Below are positions 1-8,768 of a DNA stretch of 64,000 bases, one piece after another; within the stretch, counting starts at the first letter, position 1, and each line of letters opens with the position of its first letter. The notes beneath the pieces were generated by a model, which saw only the letters and a program-made list of their open reading frames with translations, searched no databases and was not told the origin of the DNA. The position numbers were made by a program, and so were the translations under genes. The DNA is from Lacipirellula limnantheis (GTDB lineage: Bacteria > Planctomycetota > Planctomycetia > Pirellulales > Lacipirellulaceae), in assembly GCF_007746075.1 (NCBI RefSeq), contig NZ_CP036339.1, forward strand, positions 5,857,786 through 5,921,785, written 5' to 3'.

Positions 1-1076
1 GCAGGGCTGCCGAAACCCTCTCGCCAAACGGCCAAGTCGCCGGCGCCGATCTGCCCATCGCCATCGCCATCGGCGCCAGTTCCAGCCGCCGGCATTTCGG
101 CAAACGTCCGTTGCCAGACAAGAAAGTCAGCTCCATCGACGGCCAGGTCGCCGTTGTAATCGCCATTTCCCAAGGGCGGCAGGTCGTTGTTGATGACTAC
201 CAAGTTGTCGATATAAGCGTTCGACGCGCCGCCCGAGAAAAAAGCGCTGGCATCGGAGTAGAACGCGAGAATATTAATGCCCGGCGCCCCCGGAACCCAA
301 TAGTTTGACGACTCGCCGGTTTGCGACCACGTGATCGGAGCACCGTTGATCTTGATTCCGTAACGCTCGGTCGTCGGCGTGCCGTCGCCATCGTCAATCT
401 CAATGGCGACGTGAAATGGTCGATCGGGACCGAAGAGGTCGTCGCTCCCGTCAGTAAACGTCGGCTCGAATCCGATCGAATAGCGTCCGCCGGCGTCGAC
501 GATCTGGTCTCTCGGTTCGGGCTCGCCGAAAATGTTCTGAATGCGAAAGTTGGGCCACACCGTCACGTCGCCGACCGACGTAACTTCCGATCGATCGGGA
601 CCGCCAAAGCCAGCCCGTACCTCAAAAAACGACCAGAACTTTCCACCCGGCGCTCCCAAGACTGGAAGCGGCTTCTCCATCCAAGCGTCAAACTCAATGA
701 CGCCATTACGGAACGCGGTCGGATCGTCGCCGAAAATCGAAGTCCACGCAATTCGCGACTGCGTGGCGCTATTGGGATTGTGAATCACCAGACTTTGGTT
801 CCCGGGACCAAACGGGTCGGCAAAGGCTCCACCGGTGACAACAATCCGGGCAGGTTCGGTCGCCGGATTGACGAAAGAAACGTAACCAACTTGGTAGTGG
901 TCGGCGCTGGCCGGTTGGGCGTCAGGCTGATCGCTTTCGAAGTCTTCGCGAAGGATCACCCTGGCGCCTGCGGCACGGTTTGTATCGAGCAGTCCCGCCG
1001 AACATGACGTGAATGCGAATAGAGCTGCCAACAGACTCCCGAACTTACTGCCCAAGAGGCTCGTTCGTTTGTTCAT
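1..1076 (-). CDS. Secreted dockerin-like protein, 3' end outside window
   Basis: Reads continuously on the minus strand from ATG at 1076, with GGAG nine bases upstream, to the window edge, so the C-terminus is missing. It begins with a signal-type hydrophobic segment ending near a Cys (FTSCSAG). A lectin/laminin-G-like body of about 300 residues follows, then a dockerin-type calcium repeat (GDYNGDLAVDGADFLVWQ) and the start of a second one (GADGDGDGQIGAGDLAVW). It is a clear paralogue of the next gene, sharing NPNSA, PGGKFWSF and FFSGGA blocks in the same order. Such proteins normally end in a PEP-CTERM sorting tail, which would lie outside. The substrate or ligand is unknown. Confidence 0.85.
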   Translation of the reverse strand, partial: MNKRTSLLGSKFGSLLAALFAFTSCSAGLLDTNRAAGARVILREDFESDQPDAQPASADHYQVGYVSFVNPATEPARIVVTGGAFADPFGPGNQSLVIHNPNSATQSRIAWTSIFGDDPTAFRNGVIEFDAWMEKPLPVLGAPGGKFWSFFEVRAGFGGPDRSEVTSVGDVTVWPNFRIQNIFGEPEPRDQIVDAGGRYSIGFEPTFTDGSDDLFGPDRPFHVAIEIDDGDGTPTTERYGIKINGAPITWSQTGESSNYWVPGAPGINILAFYSDASAFFSGGASNAYIDNLVVINNDLPPLGNGDYNGDLAVDGADFLVWQRTFAEMPAAGTGADGDGDGQIGAGDLAVWREGFGSP

Positions 1077-1156
1077 TTCAACAGGCTCCGGGTCCTCATA
1101 CGGCCGAGCGATTCCAAATCATTGCCATCAGGGCAGAGAACGTAGGTCGCCAGTCG

Positions 1157-2329
1157 TTAGCCGAGCGATCTCGCCGCGAGCATCATTCGACGACGAGCTG
1201 CGACGTAAAATGCCGAACCGAGCAACGACATGCAAACTCCAGTCGGCTCAGGGATCGACGAAATCGCCGCGGTTGCAGCGCCTGCGCCAAAGTTCGTTTG
1301 CCAGATGCTAAGATCAGCGGCGTCGACGACGCCGTTGCCGTTGCCATCGGCGCTGGTTCCCGGCGTGACCGCGGCGCCCAGTAGCGACTGCCACAGCAGA
1401 AAGTCGGCTCCGTCGACGCGAGAGTCGCCGTTGTAGTCTCCATTGCCTAGCGGGGAGAGGTCGTCGTTGATCACGACGAGATTGTCCATATAAACGTTGG
1501 TAGCCCCTCCCGAGAAGAACGCGCTGGCGTCCGTCAGGAACGACACCACGTTCACGCCAGGCGCGCCTGGCGCCCAGGGGTGCTCCATCGCCCCGTCCTG
1601 CAGCCAAGTGATCGGCGTGTCGTTGATGTAGAAGGTCGACGTTTCGTTGCCGACGGTCCCATCGAAGACGATCTTTACATGAAACGACAGATCTGGGCCC
1701 ATCAGCCCCGGCGAGGGATCGGTGTACGTCGTTTGCAGCCCCACGGTGAATTGAGCCCCGGCATCGACGACGCTCTCCACCGGCTCGGGTACGCCAAACA
1801 CGTTCTGGATGCGAATGTTGTTCCAGACAGTTACGTCCCCGTTCGTCGAAACTCCCGATCGCTCGGCGCCGCCATAGCCGATGCGAGCGTCAAGGAATGA
1901 CCAAAATTTTCCCCCAGGAGCGCCAAGCTGCGGGAGGGGCTTCGCCATCCAGAGATCAAACTCGATCGAGCCATTGCGGAATCCGGCGGGGTCGTCATCG
2001 AAAATTGACGTCCAAGTGATTGCCATCTGGGCGGCGCTGTTCGGGTTATGGAACACCAGACTTTGATTATCAACGGCGAACGGATCGGGGAAGGCCCCGC
2101 CCGAAACGGCGATTTTCGCTGGTTCCGTATTTGGATTCACGAAGCCGACGACGCTGCGGGCGTAGAAGTCGGCGCTTGCCGGCAACGTGTCTGGGAGGTC
2201 GCTCTCAAAGTTCTCGGATAGAATCACTCTGGCCCCATGGGCAGTCGGAGCAAGAACCAAGGTTCCCAAGAGAACCGCCAACGGGGCAAGAAGTGAGCTG
2301 ACTCGCCGCTGGTAATCAACGTGTTCCAC
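1157..2329 (-). CDS. Dockerin-like PEP-CTERM secreted protein
   Basis: About 390 residues. I chose the GTG at 2329 because AGGAG lies eight bases upstream and an N-terminal signal peptide (SSLLAPLAVLLGTLVLAP) follows directly; an earlier in-frame start would run into the end of the upstream gene. The body is a beta-rich, lectin-like domain without recognisable catalytic residues. A dockerin-type repeat pair (GDYNGDSRVDGADFLLWQ, then DGNGNGVVDAADLSIWQ) and a PEP-CTERM tail (SSIPEPTGVCMSLLGSAF, then RRR) come next. It is probably sorted to the cell surface or exported by the exosortase system. It lies 80 bp from its paralogue and may share a transcript with it. Confidence 0.88.
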   Translation of the reverse strand: MEHVDYQRRVSSLLAPLAVLLGTLVLAPTAHGARVILSENFESDLPDTLPASADFYARSVVGFVNPNTEPAKIAVSGGAFPDPFAVDNQSLVFHNPNSAAQMAITWTSIFDDDPAGFRNGSIEFDLWMAKPLPQLGAPGGKFWSFLDARIGYGGAERSGVSTNGDVTVWNNIRIQNVFGVPEPVESVVDAGAQFTVGLQTTYTDPSPGLMGPDLSFHVKIVFDGTVGNETSTFYINDTPITWLQDGAMEHPWAPGAPGVNVVSFLTDASAFFSGGATNVYMDNLVVINDDLSPLGNGDYNGDSRVDGADFLLWQSLLGAAVTPGTSADGNGNGVVDAADLSIWQTNFGAGAATAAISSIPEPTGVCMSLLGSAFYVAARRRMMLAARSLG

Positions 2330-2382
2330 GATGTGCGCTCCTGACTTCAATTCGGCCGACACTTGTAACAACGGAAGAAAAC

Positions 2383-2420
2383 CTCGCGGAACTGGCCGTG
2401 CAATCGACCAGTCCCGCGAG
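2383..2420 (-). terminator. Rho-independent terminator behind the PEP-CTERM gene
   Basis: A 13-bp stem with one mismatch (CTCGCGGaACTGG against CCAGTcCCGCGAG) starts 13 bases after the stop codon at 2433. On the minus strand it is followed directly by GGTTTTCTTCC. It would separate the PEP-CTERM gene at 2433-3284 from the two dockerin paralogues downstream. Confidence 0.7.
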
Positions 2421-2432
2421 CAACTGGTGAGG

Positions 2433-3284
2433 TTACCGACGACGCCGGCGCCCGACGGCTGCAAATGCCGCCAGCGCCGTTGCCCCCAAACCGAGCGTTG
2501 CCGGCTCTGGCGTCGCGGTCACCTTCAAGTTGTCGAGGTAGAAGGGATTGTTCGTAAGAAAGTTAGGCCCGAACGCTGAACCGATGGCGAGCACGTTAAA
2601 GCCTTTTCCGGCGCCCGTCGCGCGCCACGGAACGAACTTCGATCCATCCTTTTCCACATAGTTGCCATCGACCTGCAGCGTGTAGGTCTCATTCGGCAAA
2701 ACGGTGTACTTCACTGAGTGCACCGTGTCGGGAAGGATCGGATGACCGTTTGACGGACCAAACGCGTTATCGAAGAAGTAGTAGCCAACGCCGTCCTGAA
2801 CGCGAAAGTTACCATACACGATCGTATCGCCGGCAGTATTCGGAAACGCCGTGTTAAATCCGATCCGCAGGTCGACGTAGGTCCAAAATTTTTGATCGAC
2901 GCCGTTGACGACGTCATTGTTCAGATACAAGTCGAACTCGAGCGTACCTTCACGGTAGGTATTGCCCGGCTGCCCCAGTTCGTTGTTCCAAACGGCGAAC
3001 GGCCAGACGTTCGGATTGGCGGAACCGCCATTGAAGTTGTCGAACACCAGGCTGTGGTTGCCGGACGGTCCGAACGGTTCGGTGTAACTGCTGCCGGGCC
3101 CCACCACTTCCATGTCGGAACCGGGGCCGTTGGCGCCTAAAGCGATGTCGATTGTGTTGGCAATCGTGCCAACTGCGTCATCGTCAAAGTTCTCGTCCAG
3201 CAGGACTGCTGCTCGGCTCAGAGGGGCGAGCGTGATCGCCAAGGCGGTAGCACACAGTAGAAGAGCAACACGATTCAATCTCAT
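2433..3284 (-). CDS. PEP-CTERM exported protein
   Basis: 283 residues. A cleavable signal peptide (LLLCATALAITLAPLSRA) is followed by a beta-rich body that resembles a distant version of the two dockerin-like neighbours (VLLDENFDDDAVG, FWTYVDLRIG). The protein ends in a classical PEP-CTERM tail: TPEPATLGLGATALAAFAAV followed by five arginines. It lacks the dockerin repeats of its neighbours. Sorting by an exosortase/archaeosortase-type enzyme is expected for this tail; the molecular role is unknown. Confidence 0.88.
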   Translation of the reverse strand: MRLNRVALLLCATALAITLAPLSRAAVLLDENFDDDAVGTIANTIDIALGANGPGSDMEVVGPGSSYTEPFGPSGNHSLVFDNFNGGSANPNVWPFAVWNNELGQPGNTYREGTLEFDLYLNNDVVNGVDQKFWTYVDLRIGFNTAFPNTAGDTIVYGNFRVQDGVGYYFFDNAFGPSNGHPILPDTVHSVKYTVLPNETYTLQVDGNYVEKDGSKFVPWRATGAGKGFNVLAIGSAFGPNFLTNNPFYLDNLKVTATPEPATLGLGATALAAFAAVGRRRRR

Positions 3285-3879
3285 TGGGCTAACCTCTTCC
3301 GGACGATGCCGAAATCAAAGGAATGGGCAGCCTCAACGGTTTGTTGAGGCGACAACATGGCCCTTCGCCAATCATGCGAAGGCGCCGGCGTTACCAAACT
3401 CAGTCTTATAAAAAGACTATGCCCGCCAATCACGAAGATTTGGCAAGCTGGTAGTAGCCGCTTCTCTGATGCCGCCGTCTGAAGATTCGACGAGTCATTC
3501 CACTCGTCGCCCTGCCCTCCTTTCCTGCCTGCTAAGTGTTATGTTCGAGTAACCGTGCATTCACTTTACGGCAGTTTATCGGTAAACCGCCCAATGTCAA
3601 ATCTTTTCTGCAAAGTTTCGCGACAATTCCTGGTGAGCATAAATTGCCGACAAATGCTCGCCATTTCGGGAAATCCTGAGGGGCATGGCCGGCTTTTGCC
3701 AGAGGGACTGAGCGGGTGCCATGCCGTAAAGAAGCAGGTTGTCGTGGCCGGCCTATCGCCCAAAGTGAATGCAATATCCATGAATGTCATGCGGTCACGT
3801 TAGGACCGATCAACGCTACGCTTAACACGTCACTTTCGGACCAGAGCTCACGAGCGAGCGTCAACCGAGCGGTAAATGG
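3285..3879. other. Intergenic gap, no gene seen
   Basis: 595 bp between the PEP-CTERM gene and the small membrane protein gene, both on the minus strand. The short open frames present have no convincing start signals or protein-like composition. The only structure I can support is the hairpin at 3330-3350. The promoter of the PEP-CTERM gene should lie here; a TATAAG box around 3410 (minus strand) is a weak candidate. Confidence 0.5.
3330..3350. promoter_or_regulatory. Perfect 8-bp hairpin upstream of PEP-CTERM gene
   Basis: GCCTCAAC-GGTTT-GTTGAGGC is a perfect inverted repeat about 45 bp upstream of the start codon at 3284. It has no adjoining T-run, so it fits a leader structure or a dimeric operator better than a terminator. 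Confidence 0.4.
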
Positions 3880-4212
3880 CTAGTCGGCTCTGCCGTCTTG
3901 CTGGGCGAGCGACCTTCTTGCAGGACACAGGCTGGTGGCCCGTGCTTTAGCGCGTACCCAGAGTTCGCCCCAAGCAATGCGATCAGGTCCAGCCGCGACG
4001 ACCCAGGCAACGCGAGTTGCGAGAAGAAAACCAACGAGCGTTATGAGTTGCGGCGCATCGTCGGCCAACTGCAGCGCTCGTGCCGCACTGAGGGCGCCCA
4101 ATAGCGCTGCGATGCCGAGGGACCATCGATCACGCATCGCGACCACGGCCCCCGCCATGGCGACGAATATCGAGATCGATGCGAACGCAGTCATCCAACA
4201 TACCGGGCACAT
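3880..4212 (-). CDS. Small membrane protein next to the copper amine oxidase
   Basis: 110 residues from ATG 4212, which has AGGAG seven bases upstream. It starts MCPVCW, placing a CxxC pair at the very N-terminus. Three hydrophobic stretches follow (FASISIFVAMAGAVVAM, LGIAALLGALSAARAL, ITLVGFLLATRVAWVVAAG). The gene begins 51 bp after the amine oxidase stop, so co-transcription is likely. The N-terminal CxxC could bind metal or act as a redox pair, which would fit a copper-enzyme partner, but this is inference. I do not recognise the family. Confidence 0.6.
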   Translation of the reverse strand: MCPVCWMTAFASISIFVAMAGAVVAMRDRWSLGIAALLGALSAARALQLADDAPQLITLVGFLLATRVAWVVAAGPDRIAWGELWVRAKARATSLCPARRSLAQQDGRAD

Positions 4213-4262
4213 CGCTGCTCTCCTGCACCTACGGATTCGACTTGAAGCGTTGGCATACGCGA

Positions 4263-6179
4263 TCAGTGGCAGCACGAAGTCTTTTCCACGGCGGCGGATG
4301 GCGGGAGATCATTGGCGGGATTGTGGCGAAAGAAGCCTGCCGGCTTTAAGAGAAAGCCGATGTAGGCTGCCGGCATTACCGGATAATCTTCGGGCCGCGG
4401 CAGATGCGTATGACCGAAGGTGTACCAAACGACGATGTCCTGGTCGTCTACTCCGCGATCCTGCTGCGTCCAACGGATCAACCCGTCGCCGCCCTCGCTT
4501 TGATTGGGATACTCGCCGGCGGCATAACGCTCGTCGGGGCGATAGGGCGTCACCCACACGTGATTCTCAACGAATCCGGCCCGACGGCGCCATGACGAGT
4601 TAGGCGACGCATACGGACTCGCATTGTCGCCCGGAAGAAAGCGATACCCAACGGGCTGCCCGACGTGGTTCAGCTCACGGCGGTTGACGATCTTCCACGT
4701 GCGAGCGGACTCCAGGTTCAAGTTGGCTCGCGCTTGCTGCTCCGACTGTAGCCGTGTCGCTTTGCAATAGAAGGCGTTCTCAAACGGGTTGTCGTCATCA
4801 ATCGTTGAGGGCACGACGTCAAGTTGATCGACGGAATTTGATGGACCGTCGAGATCAAAGTCGAGTCGCACGTTGAAGAAGTGCTGATGATTGGGAGCGT
4901 ACAATCGAGGAGCCACGAGAGAGCCGAACGCCGGCGCGTCCTCCGCAGGCGACGTTCCCAGAGACAAGATTCCGGTCAGCTTGATTTCGAACTGAATATT
5001 GCCGTCTTGGTATAGGTACCAGAAGAAGCCGTACTCGTAGTTCTCGACCGTCGAGACGGATGAGATGACCAACCTTCGCGAGCGACGGACCTCCGGTTTG
5101 TTCAACCGGCGATCCGTGTGTTTCCACAGGATTCCAAAGTCCTCTTCGTGCATACAAACGGCGTTTTCTACGGTGAGTAACTCGCCTCGACTCGTCGTGA
5201 GGTGGGCGTCAAAGTAGCGAATGAGCCCCAGGCAATCGCATCCCAGCGTCAGGCTGTTGGCGCACATGCCCATGCCGTACTCGCCGACGTCGAAAGCGTT
5301 CTTTCGCCGTTGAGTCGGACTTGGATCGCCGTAAGGCACGACCATCTCTGTCAGCGACGCGCGGTAGAGAATTGATCGCTCGCGGTCGCCGTCGAGGTAG
5401 CGCAGGTGGTGCAGGGTGAGTCCCTCGCGTGCGCTGAAGCCGATGACGAACTTCCAGCGCTGCCACTCCACTTGATTCCCTTGGACCGCAAAGCTCGGGC
5501 CATCGGGCTGAACGATCTGCAGCGGACGAATGTCATCGCGTTGCGGTGAGACTCGATTGGATGCGTAATTGCAAGATTCTGGCGGAAGCGGCCAGATTCC
5601 GTACTCCTCAATACGGATCACCTCCATCCGGTTCAGGTCGACGACCGGTCGAATGCCTTCAATTGGTCGAGCGTAACCATTGTCTGTCGGGTCGCTCCGC
5701 AGGAAGCAGAGCGGACGGGCGAGTCGGCAGGCGCCTTCTTCCGACGCGCCGTAGTTCCCGGCGCTCCAGATGTCGACCATGACGAGATTTACGTCTTCAG
5801 TCCCGCAATGGCGGAGAAGCGCCGCACGAAACTCAGGGCTTGCCAGGACCGCCTGCTCGCACTCGATTTGCTCGTCGACGGTCATCGTCGGCTGAACATC
5901 CGGAACATGCCGCCATGTCGTCACTTGTCCTTCGGTAATCGAGACGACGGCTTCATAACACGCATTCTGCGCATTGTCGAAAAGCACGGCCTCTGCCTCT
6001 CGGGGCGGCAGCGGATGATCTGCGGGGGCGTGGACGAAGTGTTTCGCCGGCTCTCGCAGACTGACCGACACAAAGCGAGTGGTAGGCGTCACTCGACCGG
6101 AATCACGCAATATCTTAACTGCGGTCACAACCTCCGCAGCGCTCAGCGGTTCGAGTGGATGACGAAGTGCGTGTGACAT
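4263..6179 (-). CDS. Copper amine oxidase (primary-amine oxidase)
   Basis: 638 residues, the usual length for cytosolic bacterial copper amine oxidases. These enzymes oxidise primary amines to aldehyde, ammonia and hydrogen peroxide with a self-made topaquinone cofactor. The topaquinone motif T-V-E-N-Y-E-Y is at 377-383, with Y381 as precursor. The candidate catalytic base is D297 in NAFDVGEYG. The copper ligands are H431 and H433 (NHQHF) and H592 (GHTHLPRPEDYPVMP). The block QGNQVEWQRWKFVIGFSARE is typical of the family. No signal peptide is visible, so it appears cytoplasmic. All key residues are present, so it should be active; the amine substrate cannot be told from sequence. It sits in a cluster of amine/amide-handling enzymes. 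Confidence 0.95.
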   Translation of the reverse strand: MSHALRHPLEPLSAAEVVTAVKILRDSGRVTPTTRFVSVSLREPAKHFVHAPADHPLPPREAEAVLFDNAQNACYEAVVSITEGQVTTWRHVPDVQPTMTVDEQIECEQAVLASPEFRAALLRHCGTEDVNLVMVDIWSAGNYGASEEGACRLARPLCFLRSDPTDNGYARPIEGIRPVVDLNRMEVIRIEEYGIWPLPPESCNYASNRVSPQRDDIRPLQIVQPDGPSFAVQGNQVEWQRWKFVIGFSAREGLTLHHLRYLDGDRERSILYRASLTEMVVPYGDPSPTQRRKNAFDVGEYGMGMCANSLTLGCDCLGLIRYFDAHLTTSRGELLTVENAVCMHEEDFGILWKHTDRRLNKPEVRRSRRLVISSVSTVENYEYGFFWYLYQDGNIQFEIKLTGILSLGTSPAEDAPAFGSLVAPRLYAPNHQHFFNVRLDFDLDGPSNSVDQLDVVPSTIDDDNPFENAFYCKATRLQSEQQARANLNLESARTWKIVNRRELNHVGQPVGYRFLPGDNASPYASPNSSWRRRAGFVENHVWVTPYRPDERYAAGEYPNQSEGGDGLIRWTQQDRGVDDQDIVVWYTFGHTHLPRPEDYPVMPAAYIGFLLKPAGFFRHNPANDLPPSAAVEKTSCCH

Positions 6180-6325
6180 GATTGGCGGACCTTTGTTGCA
6201 GGCATGAAGTAGAAATCGACGTATCGCCGAGGAAAAGTCAGCCTCGCGATCCGCCTAGCGAGGCCGACTGTCGACGAAGTGCATGTGGGGGCGCGAGCTA
6301 TGTCATCTTTCGAACCGGTTGCGCA

Positions 6326-7621
6326 TTAGAGGCATGATGCTAGTCCGGCAGGCCAAGCTGCTGGGAGTCGGTGGACGCCGTGTCGTGGTATAAACAGTTC
6401 AGCGAGCCGTGGCAAGAATTCGTCGTTCGCATCAGGCGTAAACTGCGGGGAGTTGAGTTCGGCGCCGTTGATTGTCGGCAAGTAAGCGCCGACGGCCGCA
6501 GCGTGGATCAACGCAACGCCGGGGTTCGTTAAGTCCTGTAGCGACAGCAGCATGCCGTGGTCGTGGGCCCATGCCGCGGCGGCGAGCAGCATGCTGTGCC
6601 CTTTGCACGTTTTCAGCGCTACGCCGCTCCAGCCCTGCGCCTGCGCTTCGGGGAGAATCTCCAAATCCGTGAGGCCTTCGTCTAGCAAGACCGGTTTCCT
6701 AGCGGTTACCGATCGCCAATCAAAACGGTCAACGACGATATCGCGGCCCGTCGGTTGCTCCAGGTAGGCGAGTGCTGCAAATGCCGCTGCGTCGTTCGCC
6801 TCAAGACGATCGAGATACTCCACGACGCTGGAAAGATCCGGATTGGCCTCATTGCTATCGACGGTGATCGTCGGCGGCGCATCGAGGAGCCGCGTTGCGA
6901 ATTGGAAAACCTCGATGGTTCGCGCTACATCGGCGACAGGGTCGCTGCCCGTAATCTTCAGCTTAAGCGAACGATAGCCATGTTTTTTGATGGCCGGTTC
7001 AAGGCTATCGGCCAGGTCATCGTATTTGCCAACAACCCACCACGCAGGCAACTCGCGCCTGGGCTTTTGCATAAGCCTCGCAATGGAGGAGGCGCCCCCC
7101 TGGGGAAAGTAGCGATCTAGCAGCGGCAGCGGAGTCGGCTCGTCGTAAAAGGAGAACGCGGAGAGTTCGACGGCGGCGCCGACCGCGTCGTGCACCGCAG
7201 CGTCGAACGGGCTGATGCACATCGCGCGCGCCAACGACGGCGGATCTTCGGCAATATCGAGATCGTGGCACGCCCACTGGTGAAGCTGCAGGCCGAACTC
7301 CAAGGGGTGGAGCCGATCGTTGCCTGCTAACCTTGGCAACTCGCGGGCAGCGGTCTCGCATAGCCGCCGCAGGACGACGTCGCGCTGTTCGTGCGAGAGG
7401 GCCGGATCGGGCCACGCCCAAAGATCGCTCAAATACATCGATCCCTGGCCCACTCCAAGTCGCCCGCCGGTCGTCTCGACCGTCACAGTCACTCGGGCCT
7501 CGGTTATTTCGCGAATAGCGCCCGTGCTCAGTTGAAGCGGCGTGGCGAGGCGACGTGGAATAAATTCGGTCTCGGCCGAGCAAACGCGTGCAGCAAGCCG
7601 AGACGTCGTGGCTGAAGTCAT
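6326..7621 (-). CDS. Enolase-superfamily enzyme (mandelate racemase / muconate lactonizing type)
   Basis: About 431 residues. The expected barrel motifs appear in order: SLKLKITG (KxK acid/base lysines), ITVDSNEAN (first metal ligand Asp), YLEQPT (Glu), LLDEGL (Asp/Glu), and VALKTCKGHS (second catalytic Lys). It should abstract a proton alpha to a carboxylate, for example in acid-sugar dehydration or epimerisation. The family does not fix the substrate. I prefer ATG 7621; a GTG at 7681, just after the preceding stop, is the alternative, and neither has a strong ribosome site. It is the last gene of a three-gene set with the lyase and dehydrogenase genes upstream, which suggests an acid-sugar pathway. 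Confidence 0.88.
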   Translation of the reverse strand: MTSATTSRLAARVCSAETEFIPRRLATPLQLSTGAIREITEARVTVTVETTGGRLGVGQGSMYLSDLWAWPDPALSHEQRDVVLRRLCETAARELPRLAGNDRLHPLEFGLQLHQWACHDLDIAEDPPSLARAMCISPFDAAVHDAVGAAVELSAFSFYDEPTPLPLLDRYFPQGGASSIARLMQKPRRELPAWWVVGKYDDLADSLEPAIKKHGYRSLKLKITGSDPVADVARTIEVFQFATRLLDAPPTITVDSNEANPDLSSVVEYLDRLEANDAAAFAALAYLEQPTGRDIVVDRFDWRSVTARKPVLLDEGLTDLEILPEAQAQGWSGVALKTCKGHSMLLAAAAWAHDHGMLLSLQDLTNPGVALIHAAAVGAYLPTINGAELNSPQFTPDANDEFLPRLAELFIPRHGVHRLPAAWPAGLASCL

Positions 7622-7682
7622 CCGCTTTACTTTACGGGAATGAGGATTGAGAGAAGAACGGCAGGCCCTGATACATCGCACC

Positions 7683-8768
7683 TCAGTCCGATAACCAAGC
7701 GGCCAGATGCTTGCGTACGAACTCGTCGTCGGAAAGGTCGGGGTACTGCCTGCTAACTCGGTCGATCTCAGCTGCCTGGCCTGGACTTAGGCGTTCGTCA
7801 TCATCCAGGCACCAGTTCCCTGCTAGGAGGCCTTGCCGGCGCAAAATCTCATGAATCCCGGGAACGCAGCCCTTGAATCGGTTTGCCGCGTCAAAGATGG
7901 CGCTGTTCGCGTCGGTGAGGCTGGCCGCCAGACTGAGAAGTTCAGCGGGCAGCAGAGCGTCGCCGCCAACTTCCTGGCAACGCCGGTGAAGGTTGACCGC
8001 TTGCGACGTCCAAACGGCCCACTGGCCGAGGAGGCCGCCGACGAAGCGCAGCGAATTTTCGCCGAAGTCGAATGCAGTTAGCAGATCGATTAGGATACTG
8101 TCATCGTTGCCGGTGTAGAGGGCGATGTCACGGCGACCGCTGTCGGCGACCGCCCTCACGACGTCAAGCGTCCGGTAGCGATCGAAGGCCGCGACCTTGA
8201 TCGCGTAGGCGTTTTCCAACTCGCAGAATCGACGCCAGAACCCATAAGGAAGCTCGATTCCACCGACGGCTGGCTGCAAATAGAAGCCAAAAATTCCCAA
8301 CTGCTCGCCAATGAGGCGACAATGATCGATCATCGATTCAATGTCGCAGCGCCCGAGCGACGTTAAGTTCACCAAACCGAATTGGTAGCCAAGCTGCGCC
8401 GCTAGCTCAGCCTCGCTGACCGCTTGCGCCGTCTCGCCGCAAATGCCCGCGACTCGCACTAGCTTGCCGCTCCCGCTCGATTCGAAGCGGTCGAATTCCT
8501 CCTGAGCTAGTCGCCACACCGGTTCCAGAAGTCCGCAGCGAGGATCGTGAATCTTGAACTGCGTCGTGTGGACGCCCACCGCTAAGCCGCCTGCGCCGGC
8601 TGCAAGATAATAGCGACTTAACGCCCGTTGCCGACGCTCGTCGAGGCGTCGATGGCTGTCGAGCGCCAACGGATGAGCCGGTATGACGCACCCTTGACGT
8701 AGCGTCGCAGCGCTCTCGGCGCGCCGGCCGACGGACGTCATTGGTCGGATGAGGTCAGAATTTGCCAT
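7683..8768 (-). CDS. DapA/DHDPS-family class I aldolase or lyase
   Basis: 361 residues with a TIM-barrel of the dihydrodipicolinate synthase/N-acetylneuraminate lyase family. The start is PAHPLALDSHRRLDERRQR, where the family usually has TPF...D. GGLAVGVHTTQ replaces the usual GG..GTTGE loop, and AIKVAAFDRY contains the candidate Schiff-base lysine. Members cleave or form 2-keto acids, or dehydrate sugar acids. The canonical GTTGE block is not conserved, so it is not the lysine-pathway enzyme. Its start overlaps the upstream dehydrogenase gene by 14 bp, indicating translational coupling, and it lies just before the enolase-type gene. Confidence 0.85.
   Translation of the reverse strand: MANSDLIRPMTSVGRRAESAATLRQGCVIPAHPLALDSHRRLDERRQRALSRYYLAAGAGGLAVGVHTTQFKIHDPRCGLLEPVWRLAQEEFDRFESSGSGKLVRVAGICGETAQAVSEAELAAQLGYQFGLVNLTSLGRCDIESMIDHCRLIGEQLGIFGFYLQPAVGGIELPYGFWRRFCELENAYAIKVAAFDRYRTLDVVRAVADSGRRDIALYTGNDDSILIDLLTAFDFGENSLRFVGGLLGQWAVWTSQAVNLHRRCQEVGGDALLPAELLSLAASLTDANSAIFDAANRFKGCVPGIHEILRRQGLLAGNWCLDDDERLSPGQAAEIDRVSRQYPDLSDDEFVRKHLAAWLSD

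Noticed and set aside
3532..3803. Overlapping open frames on both strands in the 3.3-3.9 kb gap
   Set aside because: No ribosome sites, no domain-like composition, and both strands are open over the same DNA, so chance frames are likelier.
4263..6179. Defective amine oxidase
   Set aside because: All catalytic and copper-binding residues are in place and the frame is unbroken.
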